Of a DNA stretch of 64,000 nt, positions 15,160 to 23,314 are shown in pieces. The translations under genes were made by a program, and so were the position numbers. Source of the DNA: Blastocatellia bacterium. Its GTDB lineage: Bacteria; Acidobacteriota; Blastocatellia; Pyrinomonadales; Pyrinomonadaceae. Each line of letters begins with the position of its first letter. Positions within the stretch are counted from its first letter, which is position 1. Location: NCBI GenBank assembly GCA_003168335.1, contig PMSM01000014.1, forward strand, positions 186,001 through 250,000, written 5' to 3'. The notes beneath the pieces are model-generated. The model was not told the DNA's origin and ran no database searches. It saw only the letters and a program-made list of their open reading frames with translations.

Positions 15160-17364
15160 CTACAAATTACCCAGAATAAAATCCGTCATCATCTGCTGCA
15201 TGTGCTTGACCAGAACCGGATCGACTACGCCGTGGCGGGACTTGGGGTAGATCATGAACTGGACCTGCTTACCCGACTTCTGTAGCTCGTAAAGGAATTG
15301 CACGGTGTTCGCCATGTGCACGTTGTCGTCGATCGCGCCGTGAATCAGCAAGAGCTTTCCATGCAGGTCCTTCGCAAAATGGACCGGCGAACTCTTCTGG
15401 TAACCGTCCACGTTATTCTGCGGCGTCTGCATGTAACGCTCGGTGTAGATCGAGTCATAGTTGCGCCAGTCGGCAACTGTGCCACCGGCGATGCCGATCT
15501 TAAATGTCTGGCTGTGCGTGAGCGCATAACTGGTCATGAACCCGCCGTAGCTCCACCCCCAAAGACCTATCCGCGAGCCATCCACGTAAGGCTGACTCTT
15601 CAGCCATGCATATCCGTCCTCTAGATCGCGTAACTCCAGTTCGCCGAAATTCTTGTAAAGCGGCCAGGCTGAGTTGACGCCCTTGTTGCTGGCCGTACGG
15701 TTGTCGCAGATCCAGATGATGTAGCCTTTCTGCGCCAGCATCTGATGCCACATGTACCGCGTGCCGCCCCAGGAATCGCGCACCGTTTGCGCTTGCGGAC
15801 CGCTGTATGTGTATGACCAGACGGGATACTTCTTTGACGGATCAAAGTCCGGCGGCTTAATCATCATCGCTTCCATCGTGAAGCCGTCGCGCGTCTTCAC
15901 GTTCATGAATTCAACTTTGCCGAGCTTGTATTGCTTCAACGCATCAACTTTGTTCTCGTCAACCAGTCTTACAAGCTTGCCGTCAGAGTCGTACAGGCGC
16001 ATCTGCGTCGGCGTATTGACGTCATTCCAGAAATCCATGAAGTGCGAAGAGGTCGAGTTAAACGATGTGCGGTGATTCCCTTCCGTCGGTGTTAGTCGCT
16101 TGAGGCCCGAACCGTCGAGGGCGATCGAATACTCATGATTAGCAATGAAGCTGTGCTCGCTCGCGCTGAAGTAAACAGAACCCTTCGCTTCATCGACCGA
16201 ATCAAGTCCGCGCACGTCCCAATCGCCGTTTGTGACCTGTTTGATGAGCTTGCCATCGCCGCCATAATGATAGATTGCCCGCCAGCCGCTGCGGTCGCTT
16301 AACCAAAGAAACGATCCGTCTTTGAGCCAGCGCAGGCCTTCGTCAACGACTTCCACCCAGGCTTTGCTCGTCTCGCGAAACATGTTTGACGACTTGCCGT
16401 CATCAGGATTTGCCGAATTCAGATCAAGAAACGTTTGCGCGCGATTCTGAGCCTGATACCAAATCTTCTTGCCATCCGGAAACCAGCCGACGCGCACAAT
16501 CAGGCGATCTTCCGCCGGGTACTGGTAGGTATCGACCCAACGGACGTCCCCACCCGCGGTATTTACGACGCCGAGCTTAACAATCGGATTCGGATCGCCG
16601 GACTTCGGATAAGGACTGATTTCAACGTTCTGATCATAAGGGATGTGATCGACCACGACGAAGTCCGGCACCGGACTTTCATCGATGCGCAGGAAGGCTA
16701 TGCGCGTCGAGTCAGGACTCCACCAGTAGGCGCCAAAGTTCCCGCGGCCGTAGAGCTCTTCCTGGTAGACCCAATCCAGACGGCCATTCAAGACCTTCGC
16801 ACTGCCATCGCGAGTCAACGCATGCTCTCGCTGCGTGGCGATGTCTTCCACGTACAAGTTGTTGTTGCGCGCAAAGCTGACCATGCGCCCGTCAGGACTA
16901 AAGCTCTCACCGACCTCTTCTTCCGGATTGTGCGTCAAGCGGATCGCGTGGTCGCTGCCGAACTCGTAATAAAAGAGATCGTTGGCTTGATTGATGAGCA
17001 CGCCGGTCTCTTCCGGATTCATTCGATAGTTATTCTGGTTAGCCAGACGCTTCGCAGTCTCTTTACCGATACCCGACAGGGCAGCAAACGCCGCTTCCAT
17101 CTTCGCGGCGTTATAGAACGGCTCGGACTTGCCCGTGGTGGCGTTGACTTTGAGTAGCCGCGGCGACGCGCTCCGATCCTTGCTGGCGACGATGTAATGC
17201 AGGCCATCCTTTAACCATTGACCATTTACCGGCGTGCCGCTGAAATTGACCCGCCTGGCTGGATCGAAGATGTCATCAATGGTGAGCAGCTTTTCCTGGG
17301 CGAGAGTAGGAAGCGCAACGGTCAGCAAAACCAAAAGCGCCGCAAGAAGTGATTTTCGATTCAA
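15160..17364 (-). CDS. Dipeptidyl peptidase IV (S9B serine peptidase), exported
   Basis: Cleaves X-Pro (or similar) dipeptides from peptide N-termini. The 734 residues include a signal peptide (1-22, ending TLAQ), a beta-propeller domain (about 45-490) and an alpha/beta-hydrolase domain. The catalytic triad is visible: Ser605 in GWSYGGF, Asp679 in AIDDNVH and His711 in SRHGV. The EELYGRGNFGAYWW stretch corresponds to the double-Glu region that anchors the substrate N-terminus (DWVYQEELYG). The start is TTG with an AGGAG site about 10 bases upstream. It lies 52 bases after the POT transporter gene, so exported peptide cleavage and peptide uptake are probably coupled. Confidence 0.94.
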   Translation of the reverse strand: MNRKSLLAALLVLLTVALPTLAQEKLLTIDDIFDPARRVNFSGTPVNGQWLKDGLHYIVASKDRSASPRLLKVNATTGKSEPFYNAAKMEAAFAALSGIGKETAKRLANQNNYRMNPEETGVLINQANDLFYYEFGSDHAIRLTHNPEEEVGESFSPDGRMVSFARNNNLYVEDIATQREHALTRDGSAKVLNGRLDWVYQEELYGRGNFGAYWWSPDSTRIAFLRIDESPVPDFVVVDHIPYDQNVEISPYPKSGDPNPIVKLGVVNTAGGDVRWVDTYQYPAEDRLIVRVGWFPDGKKIWYQAQNRAQTFLDLNSANPDDGKSSNMFRETSKAWVEVVDEGLRWLKDGSFLWLSDRSGWRAIYHYGGDGKLIKQVTNGDWDVRGLDSVDEAKGSVYFSASEHSFIANHEYSIALDGSGLKRLTPTEGNHRTSFNSTSSHFMDFWNDVNTPTQMRLYDSDGKLVRLVDENKVDALKQYKLGKVEFMNVKTRDGFTMEAMMIKPPDFDPSKKYPVWSYTYSGPQAQTVRDSWGGTRYMWHQMLAQKGYIIWICDNRTASNKGVNSAWPLYKNFGELELRDLEDGYAWLKSQPYVDGSRIGLWGWSYGGFMTSYALTHSQTFKIGIAGGTVADWRNYDSIYTERYMQTPQNNVDGYQKSSPVHFAKDLHGKLLLIHGAIDDNVHMANTVQFLYELQKSGKQVQFMIYPKSRHGVVDPVLVKHMQQMMTDFILGNL

Positions 17365-17416
17365 GGTGTCCTATCTCCTGAAGTTTTGTTTCTAACGACC
17401 CGCGAGCGGGTGTCAT

Positions 17417-18955
17417 TTATGCAGCTTGCGGCGTCATCTTCCTGATAAGCGGCGTCAGGGCTAACAACACGACCGAAGCAATGATAGTGATGACCGCGAC
17501 GATGCCAAACAAGTGCACCAGCGCGCCTTCAGCCTTTTCATTGAACATTCCACCCATGATGCCGGCGACAAAGTTGCCGATTGAAATTGAAAGAAACCAG
17601 ACGCCCATCATCAACCCCACCAATCGGGCAGGCGACACTTTTGTTACCGTGCTCAAGCCGACGGGACTCAGGCAGAGTTCACCGAGGGTCTGCAGAAAGT
17701 AAACACCGACCAGCCACAGCGGTCCGATCTTCTGTGCTTCGGTAAGCTCCGCACCGCCGGTCATCGGAATCAGCGTAGAGGCAAGCGCCACGACGGCGAA
17801 TGCTAACGCGGCAAAGAACAGTCCGATCGAAAACTTCGCCGGGCTCGAAGGATTGCGCTTTCCCAGCTTCAGCCAAATGGCGGCAAACACCGGGGCCAGT
17901 AGTACGACGAACGTGGGCTGGACTGATTGATACCAACTGGATGGAAACTTAAAACCAAGTATGTTTAGCCGCGTCAGTTTGTCGGCGAACAGCGTCAGGC
18001 TGGTCGCTGCCTGCTCGAACGACATCCAGAAGATTACGGAAAACACGAAGAGGATGAAGATAACCGCTACGCGAAGAACATCACCCCGGCTGAGACCGCG
18101 GAGAGTGCCCAGGATGTATCCAAGGAAAAAGAACATTACGCCGGGAAAAAGTCCGCCGACCAAACCTGCGCCGCCCCATTTCCAGCCGCCGAGGAATCCG
18201 AGCACACCACCTATGGCGGCAAGGGCCGCCGTTATGAAATCAAATCCAGAAGCTGATTCGTCAAGGCCCTTCGTAACCTGCGCAATATCCGGTTGTCTCG
18301 CCGGTTTCTCGCCAACACCGCGTAAGCGCTTCCGACCGACGACGTATTGGATCAGGCCCATCACCATGAACACGCCGGCGGCGCCGAAGCCATAGTGCCA
18401 CTCAACGCGTTGGCCCAGGTAACCAACCACCAATGGAGCGAGGAGCGCGCCCAAATTTATTCCCATGTAGAAGATCGAGAAGCCCGCGTCGCGACGCGCG
18501 TCACCTTCGTCGTAGAGATATCCCACCATCGTGCTGACATTCGGTTTTAGGAAGCCTGTGCCAATCGCAATGAGAGTGAGTCCGAGATAAAAGGTAGGCA
18601 TGCTGTCGATCGCCATAGAGAAGTGGCCACAGGCGATAATGATTCCACCGATGAGCACGGCACGACGAGCGCCGAGCCATTTATCCGCAAGCCAGCCGCC
18701 GATCAGTGGCGTCCAGTAAACGCTCGACGCATATGTGGCCATGATCAAACCCGCGTAGGGTCGAGGAAGAGCGAGCCCGCCCTTCGCTAGTTCGGTGGTC
18801 ATGTAGAGAAAGAGGATCGCCCGCAGGCCGTAGAAGCTGAACCGCTCCCACATCTCAGTAAAGAAAAGCGTGGACAGTCCCCGCGGGTGGCCAAAGAAAC
18901 CCCGGTCGTCGATGCTGGCTGAACTAACTCCTGTTCCGTCAATCGGTGTGCTCAT
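17417..18955 (-). CDS. POT-family proton-coupled oligopeptide transporter
   Basis: Imports di- and tripeptides with protons across the inner membrane. The 512 residues show the family motif FFTEMWERFSFYGLRAIL (ExxERFxYYG) in helix 1 and GFLKPNVSTMVGYLYDEGD plus DAGFSIFYMGINLGAL, all POT signatures, and about 12-14 hydrophobic spans. It lies directly upstream of the dipeptidyl peptidase gene on the same strand; the peptidase would supply its substrates. Confidence 0.94.
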   Translation of the reverse strand: MSTPIDGTGVSSASIDDRGFFGHPRGLSTLFFTEMWERFSFYGLRAILFLYMTTELAKGGLALPRPYAGLIMATYASSVYWTPLIGGWLADKWLGARRAVLIGGIIIACGHFSMAIDSMPTFYLGLTLIAIGTGFLKPNVSTMVGYLYDEGDARRDAGFSIFYMGINLGALLAPLVVGYLGQRVEWHYGFGAAGVFMVMGLIQYVVGRKRLRGVGEKPARQPDIAQVTKGLDESASGFDFITAALAAIGGVLGFLGGWKWGGAGLVGGLFPGVMFFFLGYILGTLRGLSRGDVLRVAVIFILFVFSVIFWMSFEQAATSLTLFADKLTRLNILGFKFPSSWYQSVQPTFVVLLAPVFAAIWLKLGKRNPSSPAKFSIGLFFAALAFAVVALASTLIPMTGGAELTEAQKIGPLWLVGVYFLQTLGELCLSPVGLSTVTKVSPARLVGLMMGVWFLSISIGNFVAGIMGGMFNEKAEGALVHLFGIVAVITIIASVVLLALTPLIRKMTPQAA

Positions 18956-19118
18956 TTACTAGAGTTCTCCATTTCGACAAATTCGAAAGAGCGCGAAAGC
19001 AAGCTTCGTTCTCACTCAAACCAAGTAGATTGTGGGAAAGTTGCGAGCATTCAGCCAGAAGCAGGCGAAGGTGTCAAGACCATTCCGCGTGGAGCCGGGC
19101 GGGAGGCTGTCAGGCAGA

Positions 19119-20819
19119 TCAACGCGGAACTAACGGTCGAGGACTCGGAGGCCGGGGGCGACTAGGCGTGGATTCCAACAACATCGTTACCTCTGAAACC
19201 TTATCATCCGGAATGGTAAGCTGCTGTTCAGCTTTCCACTCGGGGCTGTTCGCGCCGTGGGCAAAGACTGCCAGCGTGTACCCACCCGCAGAAAGATGTT
19301 GGAAGCGAAACTCGCCGTGCGGATCAAGGGATGCGCTGTCGACCAACTTGCCATATTGAAGAACAACGGCTCTGCCAACTACGCCTGGTGGCAACGGACC
19401 ATTGTCGAGTTTGACGATGCCGTGAATGCTGCTGTTCGCATAACCAAGCACCACACGCAGACCGGTGATTTGATCGCCAGCCACAATCTCCGGGTCGGAA
19501 TCCAGCCTGACGCCGTCGCGCTCGGTGCGCACCAGACGTAATGGCATTCGCCCACCTACACTGGGGGCGTCGAAATTGAACTGAAGCTTGCCCGGTAAGA
19601 GTCCCCTGAAAACAAACGATCCATCAGGCTTAATGTTTGTCCGCATGATAGGGTTCGCGCCGCCTGGTTTGGGCATAACCAAGGCAACGATGTGCATCTG
19701 CGGCACCTTGGCGAGGATATCCATACCTACGGATCCTTCAATTACAACGAAGCCCGATACGGTTGCGGCCCTGACAACTCGAATCTCAATCTCGCTTACA
19801 TCCTTGTCAGCCACCTCAAAGCGTTTCGATTCTCCAAAAATATTAGGAGCCGGGGGAATCTCCCCGGCAGGCCAAAGGCCCGACCCGCCGGGGACCCTGA
19901 TTGAATATTCACCGGGCGGAACGTTATCGATCGTGATCTCTCCGCGGCTGTTCGAACGACCTCGGGGATGTGCTCCACCGATTCGCTTCCCATTTGAGAA
20001 AACGTCCAAGCCGTAATCGATATCCTCAACTGGCTTTCCATTTTGACTGTCAACGATCCTGGCGCTTACCGAGAATGTTTTCACCGGGTGACCCAGGTTG
20101 ATGTTCACGTTGGTGACTTCTGAGCCCTCGGAAATCTCGATCACCTTTGCGCTCGCTTCATCGTTCGCGTCTGAGTAGAACACGCGCCGGTATCCGACGC
20201 GTCCAGAGAGCGTCGCGTACGCTACTGGCTGATACCCGGCAGCAATTCGGTAGCGGCCCGCAGGTATGCCACTAACTTTATACGTTCCCTGATCGTCGGT
20301 GCTGAGGTCCCGAGCATAACGACGAGGCCCTACATCGGCTGGTAACGATTCCGGAAATACCGTGATTGGTGCCCGTGCGACAGGCTTGCCTGCGGCGTCC
20401 GTCACCGCACCCTTAATGACACCTTCGGGCAACAGTTCAAAGTTGATCGGATCGATTGCGTTACATCCGACAATGATCAAGAGGCGAAGGTTTGCCGGGA
20501 ATTTGTTTTCTTTACCGGTCACAAAGCCGGCGGCCGTCGCCGAGATGTAGTAGTTTCCCGGACTCACATTAGTCAGTTCATAATTACCATCCGCGTCCGT
20601 CCGGCCCTTGGCCGCTGTGGTGCTCGGCGTCGGTTCGTCGTACCCTTGCCAAACGGTGATCACAGCTCCCTCAAGAGCCTTACCTCGCGCCACGACCCGA
20701 CCGGTAATAGTGCTGCCGCTCGCAGCTGAAAGACTTTTGTTGTTGGATTGAGCAACGGGAGCTGAAAGGCAAAGACCCAGCGCAAGAGCCGAGATAAGGA
20801 CATTCGTGAGTCTCATCAT
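19119..20819 (-). CDS. Secreted carboxypeptidase-regulatory-like domain protein
   Basis: A 566-residue exported protein of unknown role. A signal peptide (MMRLTNVLISALALGLCLSA) is followed by several carboxypeptidase-regulatory/transthyretin-like beta domains: ITGRVVARGKALEGAVITVW...GRTDADGNYELTNVSPGNYYISATAAGF (about 35-100), IKGAVTDAAGKPVARAPITVF with DDQGTYKVSGIPAGRYRIA (about 135-205), a middle one with GEITIDNVPPGEYSIRVP, and SIHGIVKLDNGPLPPG near the end. The start at 20819 has AAAGGA 8 bases upstream; the frame is open further upstream but without a ribosome site. Such proteins are abundant in acidobacteria, often at the cell surface. No anchoring signal is seen. Confidence 0.8.
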   Translation of the reverse strand: MMRLTNVLISALALGLCLSAPVAQSNNKSLSAASGSTITGRVVARGKALEGAVITVWQGYDEPTPSTTAAKGRTDADGNYELTNVSPGNYYISATAAGFVTGKENKFPANLRLLIIVGCNAIDPINFELLPEGVIKGAVTDAAGKPVARAPITVFPESLPADVGPRRYARDLSTDDQGTYKVSGIPAGRYRIAAGYQPVAYATLSGRVGYRRVFYSDANDEASAKVIEISEGSEVTNVNINLGHPVKTFSVSARIVDSQNGKPVEDIDYGLDVFSNGKRIGGAHPRGRSNSRGEITIDNVPPGEYSIRVPGGSGLWPAGEIPPAPNIFGESKRFEVADKDVSEIEIRVVRAATVSGFVVIEGSVGMDILAKVPQMHIVALVMPKPGGANPIMRTNIKPDGSFVFRGLLPGKLQFNFDAPSVGGRMPLRLVRTERDGVRLDSDPEIVAGDQITGLRVVLGYANSSIHGIVKLDNGPLPPGVVGRAVVLQYGKLVDSASLDPHGEFRFQHLSAGGYTLAVFAHGANSPEWKAEQQLTIPDDKVSEVTMLLESTPSRPRPPSPRPLVPR

Positions 20820-20952
20820 TGCGACATTCCTTTGAGAGACGTTTTGGGCGTGGCCCCATCTTACCTCCACCAGTCTGTTTGTCCCAGCATCAGGGAGGTC
20901 TATTGAGAAGGGTGACACTAGTCCGACGAGCCGAAACCAGCCGAAACCAGCC

Positions 20953-20982
20953 TTGACACAGGCTGCTCACCAGGGCTATAAA
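20953..20982 (+). promoter_or_regulatory. Sigma-70-type promoter ahead of the SAM-II-like leader
   Basis: TTGACA at 20953-20958 and TATAAA at 20977-20982 with an 18-base spacer (17 if CTATAA is used). Transcription would start near 20989, just ahead of the predicted riboswitch, on the strand of the methyltransferase gene. Confidence 0.75.
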
Positions 20983-20993
20983 GCCAATTGAAA

Positions 20994-21046
20994 AACGTGG
21001 TGAGTTAAGGCGACTTGCGGCCACGTAAAACAAACGGCTAAACAGC
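20994..21046 (+). ncRNA. SAM-II-like riboswitch
   Basis: The sequence has the arrangement of the SAM-II (metX-type) aptamer: a closing stem ACGTGG (20995-21000) with CCACGT (21021-21026), the internal TGAGTTAAGG and ACTTGCGG stretches, then an A-rich linker AAAACAAAC and the GGCTAAA tail (21036-21042) that would form the pseudoknot. It begins about 6 bases after the expected transcription start and precedes a gene making methionine from homocysteine, which is the expected target of S-adenosylmethionine repression. I recognise it from the known SAM-II pattern; a covariance-model search was not possible. Confidence 0.72.
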
Positions 21047-21094
21047 ACGGCGCGTTCCCAAGGGACGAACCGAAAAACTTCAGAGGAATTGAAG

Positions 21095-21122
21095 TCCCGC
21101 GTTGTTTAGCGCGGGATTTTTT
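21095..21122 (+). terminator. Rho-independent terminator in the methyltransferase leader
   Basis: Stem TCCCGCG (21095-21101) with CGCGGGA (21110-21116), 8-base loop, followed by six T. A competing hairpin ACTTC...GAAGT at 21078-21095 touches its first base. It lies 50 bases after the riboswitch and 135 bases before the start codon, so transcription attenuation is plausible. Confidence 0.85.
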
Positions 21123-21126
21123 GTTT

Positions 21127-21245
21127 AGTACTTAGTGCTTTGTTCTTTGTACTTCGTTCTTACTGCTTCGCGCGCTGCTCGATATTTCGCCGACTGGTCG
21201 ACGCGCGCCAAACGTCAAAGTACAAAGCTCAAAGTACTAAGCACA
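21127..21245. repeat. Paired inverted repeat, family L
   Basis: Left arm about 21127-21154 (TTAGTGCTTTGTTCTTTGTA) and right arm about 21217-21245 (GTACAAAGCTCAAAGTACTA) are imperfect inverted copies, separated by about 62 bases. It is related to 3189-3264. It sits between the leader terminator and the start codon, so it would be part of the read-through mRNA. Confidence 0.7.
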
Positions 21246-21257
21246 GCATAAAAAGAT

Positions 21258-23156
21258 ATGCGGAACTTTAGAGAAGTTCTTGATTCCGACACCATCCAGG
21301 TCTTCGATGGCGCGATGGGCACGATGCTCTATTCAAAGGGCATCTATATCAATCGCTCTTACGACGAGCTGAATCTCGTCGCGCCCGACCTCGTGCGCGA
21401 AGTCCACGCTGAATACGTTCGCGCCGGCGCCGACATCATCGAGACAAATACTTACAGCGCCACCGCGCATAAGTTACAGCCCTACGGTTTGGAAGCCAAT
21501 CTGCGCGAAATCAACATCAGGGCCGCGCGCATCGCTCGCGAGGCGGCAGGCAATCGCGTGTTTGTGGCCGGCGCCGTTGGCCCGCTCGGCTTGCGGATTG
21601 AACCGTACGGACCCACCTCGTTCGACGAAGCCAAGGAGATGTTTACGGCGCAGGTATCGGCCCTGCTCGAAGGCGGCGTCGATCTGTTCGTGCTGGAAAC
21701 ATTCTCAGACCTTTCCGAAATGCATCAGGCAATCAGGGCCGTGCAGGAATTGTGCGACTTGCCGATTGTGGCTCAGGTGACGATTCAGATCGACGGCAAC
21801 ACTGTCTTCGGGGCGACTCCCGAGATGTTTACCAGCCAACTGGATGAATGGGGCGCCGACGTCATCGGTCTCAACTGCGGTGTCGGTCCGGCGATCGTGC
21901 TCAACGCGATCGAAAAGATGCGCCCGTTTACGACTCGCAAGCTGTCGGCACAGCCGAATGCCGGCTTGCCCCGCGACGTGCAGGGCCGCCAGTTTTACAT
22001 GTGCTCACCAGAGTACATGGCCGAATATTCGCGGCGCATCATCCAGGCGGGCGCCAGATTCGTGGGCGGCTGTTGTGGCACGACGCCGGCGCACATCAAA
22101 ATGATCGCCGACGCAATTCGCCAGTTTAGCCCGCGCACTCAGCAAGTCACAGTGGGCGATCAAGTGAAAGTGGCGGTACATGATTTGAAACCGCCAGACG
22201 TGACCGTCGTCCCGCCAGAGGAGCGATCGAATTGGTCACGTAAGATCGCCAGAGGTGAATTTGTCACAACCTGCGAGGTACTACCACCGAAGGGCTGCGA
22301 TCCGCAGAAGACCCTGGATTCCATCAGACTTTTGAAAACCGCCGGCGTCGATGGCGTAAACATTCCGGATGGACCTCGAGCGCAGACACGCATGGGTGCA
22401 ATGGCCACGGCGATTCTGGTAGAGCGCGAAATCGGAATTGAGTCGGTGCTCCACTATTGTTGCCGCGATCGCAATCTGCTCGGCATGATGTCGGACCTTT
22501 TGGGTGCGGCCGCGCTCGGACTGCGGAACCTGCTTTTGATTACCGGAGATCCGCCGAAGATGGGTCCTTACCCCGACGCCACCGCGGTCTTCGACATCGA
22601 CGCGATCGGCCTGACGAACATGGTGAACAAGCTGAACCATGGTCTGGATCTCGGCAACAATCCGACCGGCAAGCCAACGGCATTCTCGATCGGGGTCGGC
22701 GTCAATCCGGGCGCGGTGAACATGGATGAAGAGATTAAGCGCTTTGAGTGGAAGATCGAAGCGGGCGCCGAGTACGCCATCACCCAACCGGTATTCGACA
22801 CTGAGCAGCTGCGCGAGTTTCTCAAACGCATCGAGCACTGCCGCATTCCCATCGTCGCCGGCATCTGGCCTCTCGTCTCTTTCCGCAATGCCGAGTTTCT
22901 TCACAACGAAGTACCGGGCGTGCGCGTCACGCCTTCGATCATGGAGCGCATGCGCGTCGCTTCGACGATCAGCAAGGAAGCGGGCCGCGACGAAGGCCTG
23001 AAGATCGCGCGCGAATGTCTTCTGGAAGTCCGCGATCTAATTCAAGGCGTGCAAGTATCAGCGCCATTTGGAAATGTGAAGTACGCGCTCGAAGTCTTTG
23101 AGGTCCTGCCGGAGTTTTCTGCCAAAAAGGAAGACGCCGCGCCCGTGATCGGTTGA
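21258..23156 (+). CDS. Bifunctional homocysteine S-methyltransferase / 5,10-methylenetetrahydrofolate reductase
   Basis: A 632-residue fusion. The N-terminal half (about 1-285) is a homocysteine methyltransferase: FDGAMGTMLYSKG, ETNTYSA, and zinc-binding cysteines in GLNCGVGPA and GGCCGTTPAHI. The C-terminal half (about 320-615) is MTHFR: CEVLPPKGCDP, GVDGVNIPDGPRAQTRMG, LGLRNLLLITGDPPKMG and YAITQPVFD. The enzyme would reduce methylene-THF and use the methyl group, or another donor, to make methionine. The same fusion is known in Bacillus YitJ-type proteins. It is preceded by a promoter, a SAM-II-like riboswitch and a terminator, which fits feedback by S-adenosylmethionine. The ATG at 21258 has only a weak A-rich ribosome site. 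Confidence 0.93.
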   Translation: MRNFREVLDSDTIQVFDGAMGTMLYSKGIYINRSYDELNLVAPDLVREVHAEYVRAGADIIETNTYSATAHKLQPYGLEANLREINIRAARIAREAAGNRVFVAGAVGPLGLRIEPYGPTSFDEAKEMFTAQVSALLEGGVDLFVLETFSDLSEMHQAIRAVQELCDLPIVAQVTIQIDGNTVFGATPEMFTSQLDEWGADVIGLNCGVGPAIVLNAIEKMRPFTTRKLSAQPNAGLPRDVQGRQFYMCSPEYMAEYSRRIIQAGARFVGGCCGTTPAHIKMIADAIRQFSPRTQQVTVGDQVKVAVHDLKPPDVTVVPPEERSNWSRKIARGEFVTTCEVLPPKGCDPQKTLDSIRLLKTAGVDGVNIPDGPRAQTRMGAMATAILVEREIGIESVLHYCCRDRNLLGMMSDLLGAAALGLRNLLLITGDPPKMGPYPDATAVFDIDAIGLTNMVNKLNHGLDLGNNPTGKPTAFSIGVGVNPGAVNMDEEIKRFEWKIEAGAEYAITQPVFDTEQLREFLKRIEHCRIPIVAGIWPLVSFRNAEFLHNEVPGVRVTPSIMERMRVASTISKEAGRDEGLKIARECLLEVRDLIQGVQVSAPFGNVKYALEVFEVLPEFSAKKEDAAPVIG

Positions 23157-23259
23157 TATCCACAGATTACACAGGCAGGCGATTGAGTTGGCGTGCATTT
23201 CCTCAGCGGATTCTGCTCGTTCTATTTCTTCATCTGTGTAATCTGTGAAATCTGCGGAT
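23157..23259. repeat. Inverted repeat of ATCCACAGATTACACAG type (family J)
   Basis: TATCCACAGATTACACAG at 23157-23174 and CTGTGTAATCTGTGAAATCT at 23234-23253 (then GCGGAT) are inverted copies. A single related half lies at 14199-14220 just after mutM. It begins directly after the methyltransferase stop codon. Confidence 0.7.
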
Positions 23260-23314
23260 GGCTTAGCTGAGGTCCATAGAAACACCTCACCTCTATGCTA
23301 AACTCAACGCCGCA

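Noticed and set aside
20940-21060. Cobalamin or SAM-I riboswitch ahead of the methyltransferase gene
   Set aside because: The conserved cores of those classes are not visible, whereas stem, CTTGC and GCTAAA elements fit SAM-II.
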